From Nitrospirota bacterium (lineage in GTDB: Bacteria; Nitrospirota; Nitrospiria; Nitrospirales; Nitrospiraceae), in assembly GCA_016219645.1 (NCBI GenBank), contig JACRLR010000067.1:98241-162240 (forward strand): DNA of 64,000 bases, given 5' to 3'. Positions 43,162 through 51,557 of the stretch are shown in pieces; within the stretch, counting starts at the first letter, position 1, and every line of letters starts with the position of its first letter. The notes under the pieces were generated by a model. That model worked only from the letters and a program-made list of their open reading frames with translations. It was not told the DNA's origin and searched no databases. A program made the translations under genes and the position numbers.

Positions 43162-43761
43162 ATGGAAAAACCCGCCCAGACGCAATTTCCCATTCACGAG
43201 CTGTTGAAAAAGCGATGGAGTCCGCGCGCGTTCGACGAACGGCCGGTGGAAGCAGATACGCTTCTGAGCCTTTTCGAAGCGGCACGGTGGGCCCCTTCAT
43301 CGAATAACGGGCAGCCCTGGCGATTCCTGGTGGCCATGAAGGAGAATAAGGCTGAGTACGACCGGTTGTTCAACTGCCTGGTCGAAGCCAATCAGAAATG
43401 GGCCTATCGTGCACCGGTGCTGCTGCTCTCTGTGGCAAAACTGCAGTTCGAAGATGGCTCGCCGAATCGCCATGCGCTCCATGATACGGGCATGGCGGCG
43501 GAGAATCTCGTGATCCAGGCCACAGCGTTCGGGCTTGCCGCCCATCAGATGGCGGGTTTCCGAATCGATCAGGCGCGAAGGGACTGTCAGATTCCAGAGG
43601 GTTATGACCCGGTGGCCATAATTGCCATTGGGTATCCAGGCGATCCTGCTTTGTTACCAGACCGCCTGCGCGCAAGGGAAGCTCAGCCAAGAGTCCGCAA
43701 GCCCCTGACAGAATTGCTGTACTCGGCAATCTGGGAGCAACCGTCGACCATTTTTCGTTAA
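43162..43761 (+). CDS. Nitroreductase family protein
   Basis: 199-residue FMN-dependent oxidoreductase. KKRWSPRAFDERPVEADTLL at the N-terminus contains the FMN phosphate-binding arginines, AARWAPSSNNGQPWRFLVA the flavin-binding helix, and AENLVIQATAFGLAAHQMAG the second flavin segment. Reduces nitroaromatics, quinones or similar electrophiles with NAD(P)H. 55 bp after the export operon, possibly on the same transcript. Confidence 0.92.
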   Translation: MEKPAQTQFPIHELLKKRWSPRAFDERPVEADTLLSLFEAARWAPSSNNGQPWRFLVAMKENKAEYDRLFNCLVEANQKWAYRAPVLLLSVAKLQFEDGSPNRHALHDTGMAAENLVIQATAFGLAAHQMAGFRIDQARRDCQIPEGYDPVAIIAIGYPGDPALLPDRLRAREAQPRVRKPLTELLYSAIWEQPSTIFR

Positions 43762-43842
43762 GGGGTGAGTTGCGGCGTACCTCCATCGGTGATGATGAGG
43801 AGATAGGACGACAGTCATCTATAAAAACGTAAAGGAGCCATT

Positions 43843-44574
43843 ATGGCGTCACTCAATGGAAAGGTCGCGATCGTCACAGGGTCGTCGAGTGGAATCGGAC
43901 AGGCAATTGCAGAGCGATTGGCTCAAGACGGGGCGATCGTGGTGGTGAATTACGGAACAAGCGCAGAGAAAGCTCAGCAAGTAGTCACAGGCATTAAAGC
44001 CAAGGGTGGGAAGGCCGTCGCCGTCCAATCCGATATGAGCCAGGTCGTAGAGGCCCGCCGTCTAGTAATCGAAACGGTGAAGCAATTCGGCCGACTCGAC
44101 ATCCTCGTCAACAATGCCGGGCGGTTTATGCCCAAGCCTCTTATGGAGACCACAGAGGAAGACTTCGACCAGCTCATCGCCTTGAATGCCAGGGGCCCTT
44201 ACTTCGCGATGCAGGAAGCGGCTTATGTGCTCAAAGAGGGCGGCCGTATCGTGAACATTTCGACCGACGGAACCCATTTGAGTTTTCCCGGTGCGACGGC
44301 CTATCTTGGCAGCAAAGGCGCATTAGAGCAGTACACAAAAGGGCTGGCGCAGGAACTCGCTCCACGAGGCATCACCGTCAACACGGTCTCGCCAGGCTTT
44401 ACTGAGACGGGCATGATGACAGAGCAGTTCCGTCAGATCGGCATTCAGATGTCGCCGTTGAAGCGGCTCGGTCTCCCCAAAGATATTGCCGATGTGGTGG
44501 CATTCGTCGTCAGTGAAGAGGCGCGGTGGTTGACGGGCCAGAATATTCATGCCGGTGGCGGCATTGTGATGTAG
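43843..44574 (+). CDS. Short-chain dehydrogenase/reductase
   Basis: 243 residues. Cofactor loop [16 protein letters not shown], structural motif ILVNNAGRF, and the catalytic Tyr-x3-Lys in [20 protein letters not shown]. Classical SDR of the 3-oxoacyl reductase-like group; PGFTETGMM follows the active site as usual. Strong ribosome binding site AAAGGAG. Followed by the RidA gene after 11 bp. Substrate not determined. Confidence 0.92.
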   Translation: MASLNGKVAIVTGSSSGIGQAIAERLAQDGAIVVVNYGTSAEKAQQVVTGIKAKGGKAVAVQSDMSQVVEARRLVIETVKQFGRLDILVNNAGRFMPKPLMETTEEDFDQLIALNARGPYFAMQEAAYVLKEGGRIVNISTDGTHLSFPGATAYLGSKGALEQYTKGLAQELAPRGITVNTVSPGFTETGMMTEQFRQIGIQMSPLKRLGLPKDIADVVAFVVSEEARWLTGQNIHAGGGIVM

Positions 44575-44585
44575 GGAGGGAACAG

Positions 44586-44981
44586 ATGGGACGGCAGAAT
44601 ATTTCCACTGGTGGTCCGTGGGAGAGCAAGCTTGGGTACTCTCGAGCAGTACGAGTCGGAACCTCAGTACAGGTATCCGGCTCGACGGCGATGACGCCCT
44701 CCGGCTTGGTGGGCAAGGGAGATCCCTATGCACAGACGATTCAAACGTTGAAGACGATTGAATCGGCGCTCCAGCAGGCGGGAGCCTCGCTTGCCGATGT
44801 GGTCAGAACGCGTATGTATCTGGTAAACATTGATCAATGGCAGGACGTCGGCCGGGCCCATGGTGAAGTGTTCGGCTCGATCAGGCCCGCGACGACGATG
44901 GTGGAGGTCAAACGGCTGATTGATCCGGACATGTTGGTCGAAATCGAGGCCGATGCGATCTTGACCCAAGATAAACCTTAG
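44586..44981 (+). CDS. RidA/YjgF-family enamine deaminase
   Basis: 131 residues. [20 protein letters not shown] at the start and [20 protein letters not shown] followed by [20 protein letters not shown] carry the conserved arginine and glutamate of the RidA active site. Deaminates reactive enamine/imine intermediates. The ATG at 44586 lies just inside the gap after the SDR stop, behind GAGGGAAC. Probably co-transcribed with SDR and AlkA genes. Confidence 0.9.
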   Translation: MGRQNISTGGPWESKLGYSRAVRVGTSVQVSGSTAMTPSGLVGKGDPYAQTIQTLKTIESALQQAGASLADVVRTRMYLVNIDQWQDVGRAHGEVFGSIRPATTMVEVKRLIDPDMLVEIEADAILTQDKP

Positions 44982-44995
44982 GCCCGGGTTCTCGG

Positions 44996-45628
44996 ATGGA
45001 TCGACAGACAGTAGAGACCAGGTATCTGTCAAAGACAGACCCGGTCATGAAGCGTGTGATTCGGGACATCGGGCCCTTTCGTTTGACGCCGCGAACGCGC
45101 CGGTCGCCGTTTGAATCGTTGGCACGGGCGATTGCCTATCAACAGCTGCACGAACATGCGGCGGAGAGTATACTCCGCCGGTTCGTAGCTTTGTGTCCGA
45201 TGCGCCGGTTTCCTCGACCGGACGATCTGCTTGCGATGGACCAGCAGGCGATTCGCAGTGCGGGCTTCTCACAAGCCAAGGTTGCAGCACTTCGCGATCT
45301 GGCTGCCAAAACATTGGACGGTACCGTGCCGGCGGGAGTGATCATTCGAGCGCTCGATGACGAAACGATCATCGAACGGCTCATCGCGGTCCGTGGGATT
45401 GGCCGTTGGACGGTCGAAATGCTCCTGATTTTCCAACTGGGACGACCGGACGTCCTTCCGGTTGATGATTTCGGTGTGCGCAAAGGGTTCCGCATCGCCT
45501 ATGGCCGGCGTTCGCTACCGATGCCGAAAGAGGTGCGACGATATGGTGAGCGATGGAGGCCTTACCGCACCGCCGCAGCCTGGTATCTCTGGCGGATAGC
45601 CGATCGTGCGAAGGAACCAGGATGCTGA
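44996..45628 (+). CDS. DNA-3-methyladenine glycosylase II (AlkA-like)
   Basis: Base-excision repair glycosylase of the HhH-GPD superfamily, 210 residues. The HhH is IAVRGIGRWTVEMLLIF (about residues 128-144) and the catalytic aspartate lies in VLPVDDFGVRKGF. It lacks the extra N-terminal domain of E. coli AlkA. Its last four codons (GGA TGC TGA preceded by CCA) lie inside the terminal repeat of the adjacent MITE-like element, so the stop codon appears to come from the repeat. Confidence 0.9.
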   Translation: MDRQTVETRYLSKTDPVMKRVIRDIGPFRLTPRTRRSPFESLARAIAYQQLHEHAAESILRRFVALCPMRRFPRPDDLLAMDQQAIRSAGFSQAKVAALRDLAAKTLDGTVPAGVIIRALDDETIIERLIAVRGIGRWTVEMLLIFQLGRPDVLPVDDFGVRKGFRIAYGRRSLPMPKEVRRYGERWRPYRTAAAWYLWRIADRAKEPGC

Positions 45629-45922
45629 AAAGGACCGCCAGCAGGGAGAGGGGTGGCCTGGTTGGTCCCCCGTGCTCACGGAACCCCCACGATGAAGCAG
45701 TGGTCGTTCGACGTGCGCAGTTGGGGACCAAGCCAGGTCACCCCTTGAAAGAAGGTAACGAGCGAGCTTGGGAGGATTGTCTTTGATCACTCGCTGCGGT
45801 CTTGCTTGGGAAAAGGCGCGTCTATGGGTGAAGAGTCTGTCTTGGCAGACTCAGGGTGGGAGGGTGGAATAACCGCCAGGGCTGGGTCGGTGAGAAGTCT
45901 GGCCTTTTTGAGCATCCTGCGG
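45618..45922. repeat. MITE-like repeat (R4)
   Basis: Ends CAGGATGCTGAAAAGGAC (45618-45635) and GCCTTTTTGAGCATCCTG (45905-45922) are inverted. Inside are the core (CACGATGAAGCAGTGGTCG) and GGTGAGAAGTCTGGCC near the right end. In reverse orientation relative to the copies at 18893 and 56995. It fills the 346-bp gap; open frames within it are repeat-derived and rejected. Confidence 0.8.
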
Positions 45923-45974
45923 GCTCAGACTGAGTTTTTCCGCATCCTGTAGGCTCGACTTTAGAGGTTGTACA

Positions 45975-46856
45975 ATGGCTGACGAGCAAAAACGGCTCGA
46001 CTCCAATGTCGCAGGGAATTTTTTTGTCGATGCGACCTGCATCAATTGCGATACGTGTCGCCAGCTCGCGCCGGCGAGCTTTGAGGAAGTCGGTAGTTTT
46101 TCCGCGGTCACCAAACAACCGACCGATCATGGACCTGTTCAACAGGCCTATCAAGCGCTCCTGGCCTGCCCGGTCGGTGCAATCGGGGCCGAGCAGAGCG
46201 ACAAGGTGCGAGTGCAGGACGCTATGGCGAGCTTTCCGCTCCATCTGGAGGGCGGTGTCTCGTACTGTGGCTTCAACTCAGAAAAATCGTTTGGCGCGAA
46301 TAGCTTCTTCATCGAACATCCGGACGGCAACTGGCTGATCGATTCACCACGCTACCTCAAACATCTCGTCGAGGCCTTCGAACAGAAGGGTGGCATCGCG
46401 TACATCTTTCTCACCCATAAAGACGATGTAGCCGATGCAGAAAGGTATGCTGCACACTTCGGCGCGAAACGGATCATTCATCGAGCGGACCTCGAAGGGG
46501 CTCCTGATTCAGAATGGGTTATTGAGGGGGCCGACAGCAAAGAGGTCATGCCGCAGTTTCGGATCATTCCCGTGCCGGGCCATACCCCGGGAAGCATGGC
46601 CCTTCTCTACAAGAATACCTTCCTCTTCACGGGCGATCACCTCTGGTGGGACTCTGTGCAGAAGAGATTGGGTGCTCCGACCAGGCTGGTTTGGAGGAGA
46701 CATGTCCTCGTAGATTCCATCCAGAAACTTCTCGACCACCCTTTCGAATGGGTGCTGGCCGGGCATGGTGGCCGGACGCGCCTGCCGGCTGAGGAGATGC
46801 GCGCGCACCTCAGGGCGCTGGTCGAACGTCGCCAGCCCGGCAACGTCATCTCATAG
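45975..46856 (+). CDS. Ferredoxin - metallo-beta-lactamase-fold fusion
   Basis: 293 residues. The N-terminal 70 residues form a one-cluster ferredoxin (CINCDTC with a distal CPVGAIG). The rest is an MBL-fold hydrolase: FLTHKDDVADAERYAAHFGA replaces the usual THxHxDH by THKDDVAD, then PGHTPGSMALLY, FLFTGDHLWW and LAGHGGRTRLP. The metal site therefore keeps some but not all classical ligands. Similar fusions occur in cyanobacteria and plants; function unsettled. Two bases separate it from the transporter gene. Confidence 0.88.
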   Translation: MADEQKRLDSNVAGNFFVDATCINCDTCRQLAPASFEEVGSFSAVTKQPTDHGPVQQAYQALLACPVGAIGAEQSDKVRVQDAMASFPLHLEGGVSYCGFNSEKSFGANSFFIEHPDGNWLIDSPRYLKHLVEAFEQKGGIAYIFLTHKDDVADAERYAAHFGAKRIIHRADLEGAPDSEWVIEGADSKEVMPQFRIIPVPGHTPGSMALLYKNTFLFTGDHLWWDSVQKRLGAPTRLVWRRHVLVDSIQKLLDHPFEWVLAGHGGRTRLPAEEMRAHLRALVERRQPGNVIS

Positions 46857-46858
46857 CG

Positions 46859-48493
46859 ATGTTCACGCATCTGGCTCAGTGGATCGACAGCAATATTCTT
46901 TCCCTGGGCCGTGAAATGCGGCTCTCCTATCTGCCGCCGCTCATGGTCTACATGGCCTATGGCATCTCCGGCCTGACTGGGATTGTCGGCACCTTCTTCG
47001 TGAAAGACTACTTAGGCCTCTCCGCGTCATTCCTCGCGGCGCTGGGATTCTGGGCCGGTATTCCTTGGGCGCTCAAGATGCCGATCGGACATCTCGTCGA
47101 TCTTTTGTGGCGCTGGAAAGGTTGGCTTGTAGGCCTCGGAGCCGGGCTCTTGGCGGCCAGTCTCGGTATCATGGCGGCCTTGATCGGGAGTCGCGAAGCG
47201 ATGACTTCCTTCCTGCCTGCGGAGGTCTGGTATGTGATCAGCACCTTGCTTGGGCCGATCGGCTACGTGGTGCAAGATGCAGTCGCGGATGCGATGACGG
47301 TTGAGGCAGTTCCTCGCGTCGACGATCGTGGGCAGCCGTTCGACCAGCCGACCCTCAAGCTCATGCACACCACGATGCAGACACTCGGTCGTGTGGCGAT
47401 CGTCGGTGGCGGCATCATTGTGGCGTTGATCAACGTATATGTTTTCACAGGGGTAGATGGACTTCCGCAGGCAGAGGTCGTGTGGCTCTACCAAAAGGTG
47501 TATCTCATGGCGTTGGTCATTCCATTCATATCAGTTCTCGGTGTCGGGCTGGCCTGGATACTCCGCCTGAAACACAAGAGCCGACTGCTTCAACAAGGGT
47601 TTCCCGCTGGGCAAGCAGGGCAGATGGTCACTGCGCGTGATGAAACACAGGAGACGACGAAGCCCAATTGGTGGATTCTAGGCGGAAGTCTTGGCTTTGT
47701 CCTGTTCACACTGACCGTCGGATTCGGCGGCTTCTCGTATAGCGCAGAAATTGTCTTTGTCGGCTCCATGGCCATCGTCCTGTTCTTGATGGCTCGACTG
47801 GTGCGAGAGCTGGAGCCGGACAAGCGATTCACGCTGGTCGGGACAGCGGTCGTGGTCTTTATTTTCCGGGCGATTCCTGGGACCGGGCCGGGGACGACCT
47901 GGTGGATGATCGACCAGCTCAAATTCGATCAGCAGTTCCTCTCCGTCCTCTCGCTGATCGGCAGCACGCTTACCTTGGTTGGCATGTTCGTCTTTCGGCG
48001 CTTCATGGCAGAGCGGTCGATTGCCTATGTCGTGGGGTTCCTGACGGTGATCGGAACCATTCTGACCCTTCCGATCGTGAGCATGTTCTATGGTCTGCAC
48101 GAATGGACGGCGAGCATTACTGGAGGGGTTGTCGATGCACGGTTCATTGCGCTGGTTGATACGGCGTTAGAATCGCCGCTCGGTCAGATCTCGATGATTC
48201 CCATGCTCGCCTGGATTGCGAACAGCGCTCCTGCGAACTTGAAAGCCACCTTCTTTGCCGTGATGGCGTCATTTACGAATCTGGCCTTGTCGTTGAGCCA
48301 GCTTGGCACCAAATACCTGAACGAAATCTATGTCGTGGCTCGGGAAGTCCGTGATCAGGCCTCCGGCGTCATTCAAACGCCAGCCGACTATAGTCACCTC
48401 GGCTCGCTGTTGATCGCTCAGTTGCTCCTGGGCCTGGCGCTCCCCTTCGCGGCGATTGTGTTTGCCAAAGTGACCCGCTTCAAGAGCGCATGA
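46859..48493 (+). CDS. BT1/folate-biopterin-like major facilitator transporter
   Basis: 544 residues with about 12-14 membrane helices. YMAYGISGLTGIVGTFFVKD, the conserved GFWAGIPWALKMPIGHLVDL after helix 2, and VVQDAVADAMTVEAVPR after helix 4 are BT1-family features. A cytoplasmic loop of about 40 residues interrupts the middle. The transported compound is unknown; pteridine-like or other organic molecules are typical. Coupled to the ferredoxin-MBL gene, which may act on the same compound. Confidence 0.8.
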   Translation: MFTHLAQWIDSNILSLGREMRLSYLPPLMVYMAYGISGLTGIVGTFFVKDYLGLSASFLAALGFWAGIPWALKMPIGHLVDLLWRWKGWLVGLGAGLLAASLGIMAALIGSREAMTSFLPAEVWYVISTLLGPIGYVVQDAVADAMTVEAVPRVDDRGQPFDQPTLKLMHTTMQTLGRVAIVGGGIIVALINVYVFTGVDGLPQAEVVWLYQKVYLMALVIPFISVLGVGLAWILRLKHKSRLLQQGFPAGQAGQMVTARDETQETTKPNWWILGGSLGFVLFTLTVGFGGFSYSAEIVFVGSMAIVLFLMARLVRELEPDKRFTLVGTAVVVFIFRAIPGTGPGTTWWMIDQLKFDQQFLSVLSLIGSTLTLVGMFVFRRFMAERSIAYVVGFLTVIGTILTLPIVSMFYGLHEWTASITGGVVDARFIALVDTALESPLGQISMIPMLAWIANSAPANLKATFFAVMASFTNLALSLSQLGTKYLNEIYVVAREVRDQASGVIQTPADYSHLGSLLIAQLLLGLALPFAAIVFAKVTRFKSA

Positions 48494-48742
48494 CGGTTCT
48501 GCTGCAATCGTAGATCCGCTGCTGCGACAAGCCTGGTCACTGCAAGCGTGGTAATGGTGAATGGTTTGAATTGACGGCAAAAGATATCAAAGCCTTCAAA
48601 CGCCGCAAGTTCATGTAACTTTGCTATGACCTGTCAATTCTAACCCCTCCCTAGCATCTCCTTGACCTGTGCGGTATCATGAGCATCTAAGAAAGTGCGT
48701 ACGGCTTATTAGATGATGGTTGGTAACCAAAGCTGGAACCTG
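48494..48742. other. Intergenic stretch without a supported gene
   Basis: Between the transporter and the repeat next to ssrA. TTGACCTGTGCGGTATCAT near 48671 contains a -35-like word but no good -10 at the right distance. No RNA motif recognised. Confidence 0.5.
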
Positions 48743-48865
48743 CAGGATGATCAAAATGGGTTCCAGCAAGGCCCGAGCGACTGAGCACCCGAGGCGTACA
48801 GTTTTACGTACGTCGCAGGGCGCGAAGAAGCGAGAACGCCGCTGGAGACCATTTTCATCATCCTG
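48743..48865. repeat. MITE-like repeat (R5) abutting ssrA
   Basis: CAGGATGATCAAAATGG (48743-48759) and CCATTTTCATCATCCTG (48849-48865) are inverted with one mismatch. Interior shares CCAGCAAGGC, GAGGCGTAC and GAACGCCGCTGG with the copy at 50517. Its right end is eight bases before the mature 5' end of tmRNA, so the tmRNA promoter or processing region lies in or before it. Confidence 0.7.
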
Positions 48866-48873
48866 ACAAGAAA

Positions 48874-49223
48874 GGGGGCGACCGGTATCGACGGGGATAC
48901 TGAGGTCAGCGGTGCATGTCGAGCTCTCGGGGTCTCGTAAATCCTCCGGGAAAATGTAACTGCCAATCAAGAACTGGCACTCGCAGCTTAATTAACTGCG
49001 ACGTTCCTCCACCTGAGGCCCGCGGGGGTGGTCGGAGCGCGATACAGCGGGCTGGTCCAAAGCCGGTGCTCAGCGGCTGAGGATGAGACAATACTGGGCT
49101 AGCGGCCAGTCTAAGCCAGCCGATGGGCGTGGGTGGCCGCGAAATTAAAACGATCGGCTACACATGTAGATCCGTTGTACTGAAGGTCTTCGGACCCGGG
49201 TTCAACTCCCGGCGCCTCCACCA
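48874..49223 (+). ncRNA. ssrA: Transfer-messenger RNA (tmRNA)
   Basis: Rescues stalled ribosomes in trans-translation. The 5' end GGGGGCGACC pairs with the 3' CGCCTCC-A-CCA as a 7-bp tRNA-like acceptor stem (one G-U), and the T-arm GGGTTCAACTCCC precedes it. The tag frame at 48962-48991 reads GCC AAT CAA GAA CTG GCA CTC GCA GCT TAA, encoding ANQELALAA and ending LAA as required for proteolysis. CCA is encoded. About 350 nt, one-piece form. Confidence 0.97.
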
Positions 49224-49227
49224 ACCA

Positions 49228-49252
49228 GCCCCTCGGCCATCTGACCGGGGGG
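49228..49252 (+). terminator. Hairpin after ssrA
   Basis: GCCCCTCGG pairs with CCGGGGGG across a short loop, five bases after the tmRNA 3' end; followed by TCTTATGT, a weak U-run. Confidence 0.5.
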
Positions 49253-49531
49253 TCTTATGTCCGGCTGGACGATCGCATCGACACAAACGTAGATGCGGTT
49301 TGGCCTCTGGAATCTCAACCGGACACTCCCCCATGTCGGCGTAACATGCCTGCTACTTGCTGGGGCAGGTTGCTTTCAGCGGTCGGCGCCAGCCGATGTC
49401 TCGGTGGGGGGTGGCCTCCATTGCTCTGGCGGTCGCACTCGATGCTGGATTTGTCTTCATGATTTTGGGTACTCTATCGGATTAAAATAGACGATCAACC
49501 TGCGCTGAAGTGGCCGAATGGAGGATCGCAC
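49253..49531. other. Intergenic stretch, possible remnant
   Basis: Two overlapping frames look membrane-like: LPHVGVTCLLLAGAGC (lipobox-like) in one frame near 49330 and MSRWGVASIALAVALDAGFV in another at 49396-49485. Together they could be a small lipoprotein gene broken by a frameshift, or chance. No ribosome binding site supports either. Confidence 0.3.
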
Positions 49532-50467
49532 ATGAGGTTGTGGGCGCGACTGATGGCTCCTGCGGCGCTAATCAGCCTGTTATCGGTCGTCTGGATCACC
49601 AACGGCCTCGCACAGCCTGATGACACGTTCCTGGTCAAGCCAAAACCGGTTCTAACACCGGCCAAACCGCACAGGGCCTCAAATGAGGGGAAGCCGTTGG
49701 AGAAACGACATCCGGGAACCAATCACAAGTCCTCCACTGCTCCGTCGCTTCCGGCCGAGATCGTCGGACATGATGGAGCCTCCATGGTCCTGATTCCTTC
49801 CGGGGAATTCACCATGGGGAGCGATAAGGGCGATGACGACGAGCAGCCGGTTCATCGCGTGTTCCTCGACAGCTATTACATCGATAAATTTGAGGTGACC
49901 AACGGAAGGTTTGCCAAGTTCGTCGAGGCGATTCACAGTGAACCCCCTTGGGGGTTCGGAGACCGAGAGACCCCGGTCGTCCAAGCCGATCAGCCGGTAC
50001 GTTGGGTCAACTGGATGGAAGCGATCGGCTATTGCCTCTGGGTGGGGAAACGGTTACCGACCGAAGCCGAATGGGAAAAAGCTGCGCGGGGGACCGACGG
50101 AAGAATCTATCCTTGGGGCAACGATCTCCCGACACCGGCACAGGCAGTGTTCGGTTTGAATGAAGGTGCTGAGACGGTCTCGCCCATCGGCCATCGTGAG
50201 AAGGGGCAAAGCCCCTACGGTGTCCAGGACCTGGCAGGCAATCTCTACGAATGGACGATCGATTGGTACGACGAGGAATACTACAAGAAGATTCCCGCGA
50301 TCAATCCGCACGGTCCGGCTGAGGGCACGACGAAAGTTCAGCGGGGCGGATCCTATACCAATACCCCCTACCGACTACGCTCGACCTTCCGCACCAAAGG
50401 TGATCCGGCAGAACATGAACCCAACGTCGGTTTCCGCTGCGCCCAGGATGTGCCCTCCCTGCCGTAA
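49532..50467 (+). CDS. Formylglycine-generating-enzyme (SUMF1) family protein, exported
   Basis: 311 residues. Signal peptide (LMAPAALISLLSVVWITNGL), a proline/lysine-rich linker, then the SUMF domain: MVLIPSGEFTMGSDKGDDDE, DKFEVTNGRFAKFVEA, PVRWVNWMEAIGYC, GKRLPTEAEWEKAARG, and NLYEWTIDWY with FRCAQD at the end. The two cysteines used by true FGE enzymes for copper are not evident, so it is more likely a non-enzymatic or different SUMF-fold protein of the periplasm. Ribosome binding site GGAGG. Confidence 0.88.
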   Translation: MRLWARLMAPAALISLLSVVWITNGLAQPDDTFLVKPKPVLTPAKPHRASNEGKPLEKRHPGTNHKSSTAPSLPAEIVGHDGASMVLIPSGEFTMGSDKGDDDEQPVHRVFLDSYYIDKFEVTNGRFAKFVEAIHSEPPWGFGDRETPVVQADQPVRWVNWMEAIGYCLWVGKRLPTEAEWEKAARGTDGRIYPWGNDLPTPAQAVFGLNEGAETVSPIGHREKGQSPYGVQDLAGNLYEWTIDWYDEEYYKKIPAINPHGPAEGTTKVQRGGSYTNTPYRLRSTFRTKGDPAEHEPNVGFRCAQDVPSLP

Positions 50468-50516
50468 ACGTGCCGCAAGCCAGAGTCGCGCGGCGCCGTT
50501 GAACCGGCCCACTTAG

Positions 50517-50674
50517 CAGGCTGTTCAGAAAGGCCGTCCAGCAAGGCCGCAGCAAGCAAAGAGGCGAAGCGTACTCTTTAGTAGTACGTTGAGCCTCTGA
50601 GCGCGGCGACCTGCCTGCGCGAAGCGCTTCGGCGGAGGCAGGGAACGCCGCTGGCGGACTTTGTCAACAGCCAG
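50517..50674. repeat. MITE-like repeat (R6)
   Basis: CAGGCTGTTCAGAAAGGCC at the left and GGACTTTGTCAACAGCC at the right are imperfect inverted ends of the GGCTGTT subfamily. CCGTCCAGCAAGGCCGCAG, GAGGCGAAGCGTAC and GGGAACGCCGCTGG link it to R2 and R5. It sits between two convergent genes and touches the aquaporin stop codon. Confidence 0.75.
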
Positions 50675-51370
50675 CTAGGGTTTCTTCGGATTGCCGGCCA
50701 TAAGGGGATAGACCAGCCCACCTAATGCGCCTCCGAGAATAGGGGCGACCCAAAAGAGCCAGAGTTGCTGCAGAGCCCACGCGTCCGCAAAGACGGCGCT
50801 GCCGGCGCTGCGTGCGGGGTTCAGGGACAGATTCGTGACCGGGATACCGGCCCAATTGATGAGTGCTACCGCCAGCCCGATTGTCAGGGGTGCAAAGCCC
50901 TGCGGTGCCCTGCTGTCCGTCGAGCCCAGGATGATGAGAAGGAAGAAAAAGGCAAATACCGTCTCAGCGCAGAAGCCGGCCAGCAGCGAATAGCCGGCCG
51001 GAGAGTGGTCGCCGTAGCCATTGGAGGCAAAGCCTCCGGGCACAAAGCCCTCCCGCCCTGTGCAAATGAGATAGAGAAGACCACCGCCGAGGATCGCACC
51101 GATCACTTGTGCGGCAATGTAGCCAGGAACCTCGTGCGCGGGGAACCGCTTACTGAGCATCAGGCCCACGGTGACGGCGGGATTGATATGGCAGCCTGAG
51201 ATATGGCCAAAGGCGTAGACCGCCGTCACTACGGCTACCCCGAAGGCGAACGCGATCCCAAAGACCCCAATGCCGAGCTGTGGGATTGAGGCGCTCAAGA
51301 CCGCGCTCCCGCAGCCTATGAACACCAACCAGAACGTGCCGACCGCTTCTGCCGTTAGTCGTCTTCCCAT
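50675..51370 (-). CDS. Aquaporin (MIP family, AqpZ-like)
   Basis: 231 residues, six membrane helices and two half-helices with GCHINPAVTVG and SLNPARSAGSAVF. The overall pattern (TAEAVGTFWLVFIGCGSAVL; GFAPLTIGLAVALINWAGIP) is AqpZ-like, but the selectivity-filter histidine of AqpZ (in ALIH) is Asn here (VALINW), while Phe in AFAFGVAV and the Arg after NPA are kept. Water is likely; small solutes cannot be excluded. Start at 51370 has GGAGG upstream. Confidence 0.92.
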   Translation of the reverse strand: MGRRLTAEAVGTFWLVFIGCGSAVLSASIPQLGIGVFGIAFAFGVAVVTAVYAFGHISGCHINPAVTVGLMLSKRFPAHEVPGYIAAQVIGAILGGGLLYLICTGREGFVPGGFASNGYGDHSPAGYSLLAGFCAETVFAFFFLLIILGSTDSRAPQGFAPLTIGLAVALINWAGIPVTNLSLNPARSAGSAVFADAWALQQLWLFWVAPILGGALGGLVYPLMAGNPKKP

Positions 51371-51557
51371 CAGTGCCTCCACGCAAGAGGTTTGCTGCCC
51401 GCACTATGCCCGTGGGAGCGAAAAAGCGCAAGCGGCGAAATGCCCACATCCTGTTCCCTGTGCCCGTAAGAGGCTGGCCAGACATTTTCCTCATTGACAT
51501 CAAATTGGCCCTGGGCAATAATCCGCACCTCTTCTTTCCTTTTCTTCTGGAACGTTC

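Noticed and set aside
49293..49490. 65-codon frame after ssrA
   Set aside because: Lipobox-like start but the tail is implausible and no ribosome binding site is present; kept only as a possible broken remnant.
49532..50467. Calling the SUMF1-like protein a true formylglycine-generating enzyme
   Set aside because: The active-site cysteine pair is not visible and no sulfatase gene is nearby.
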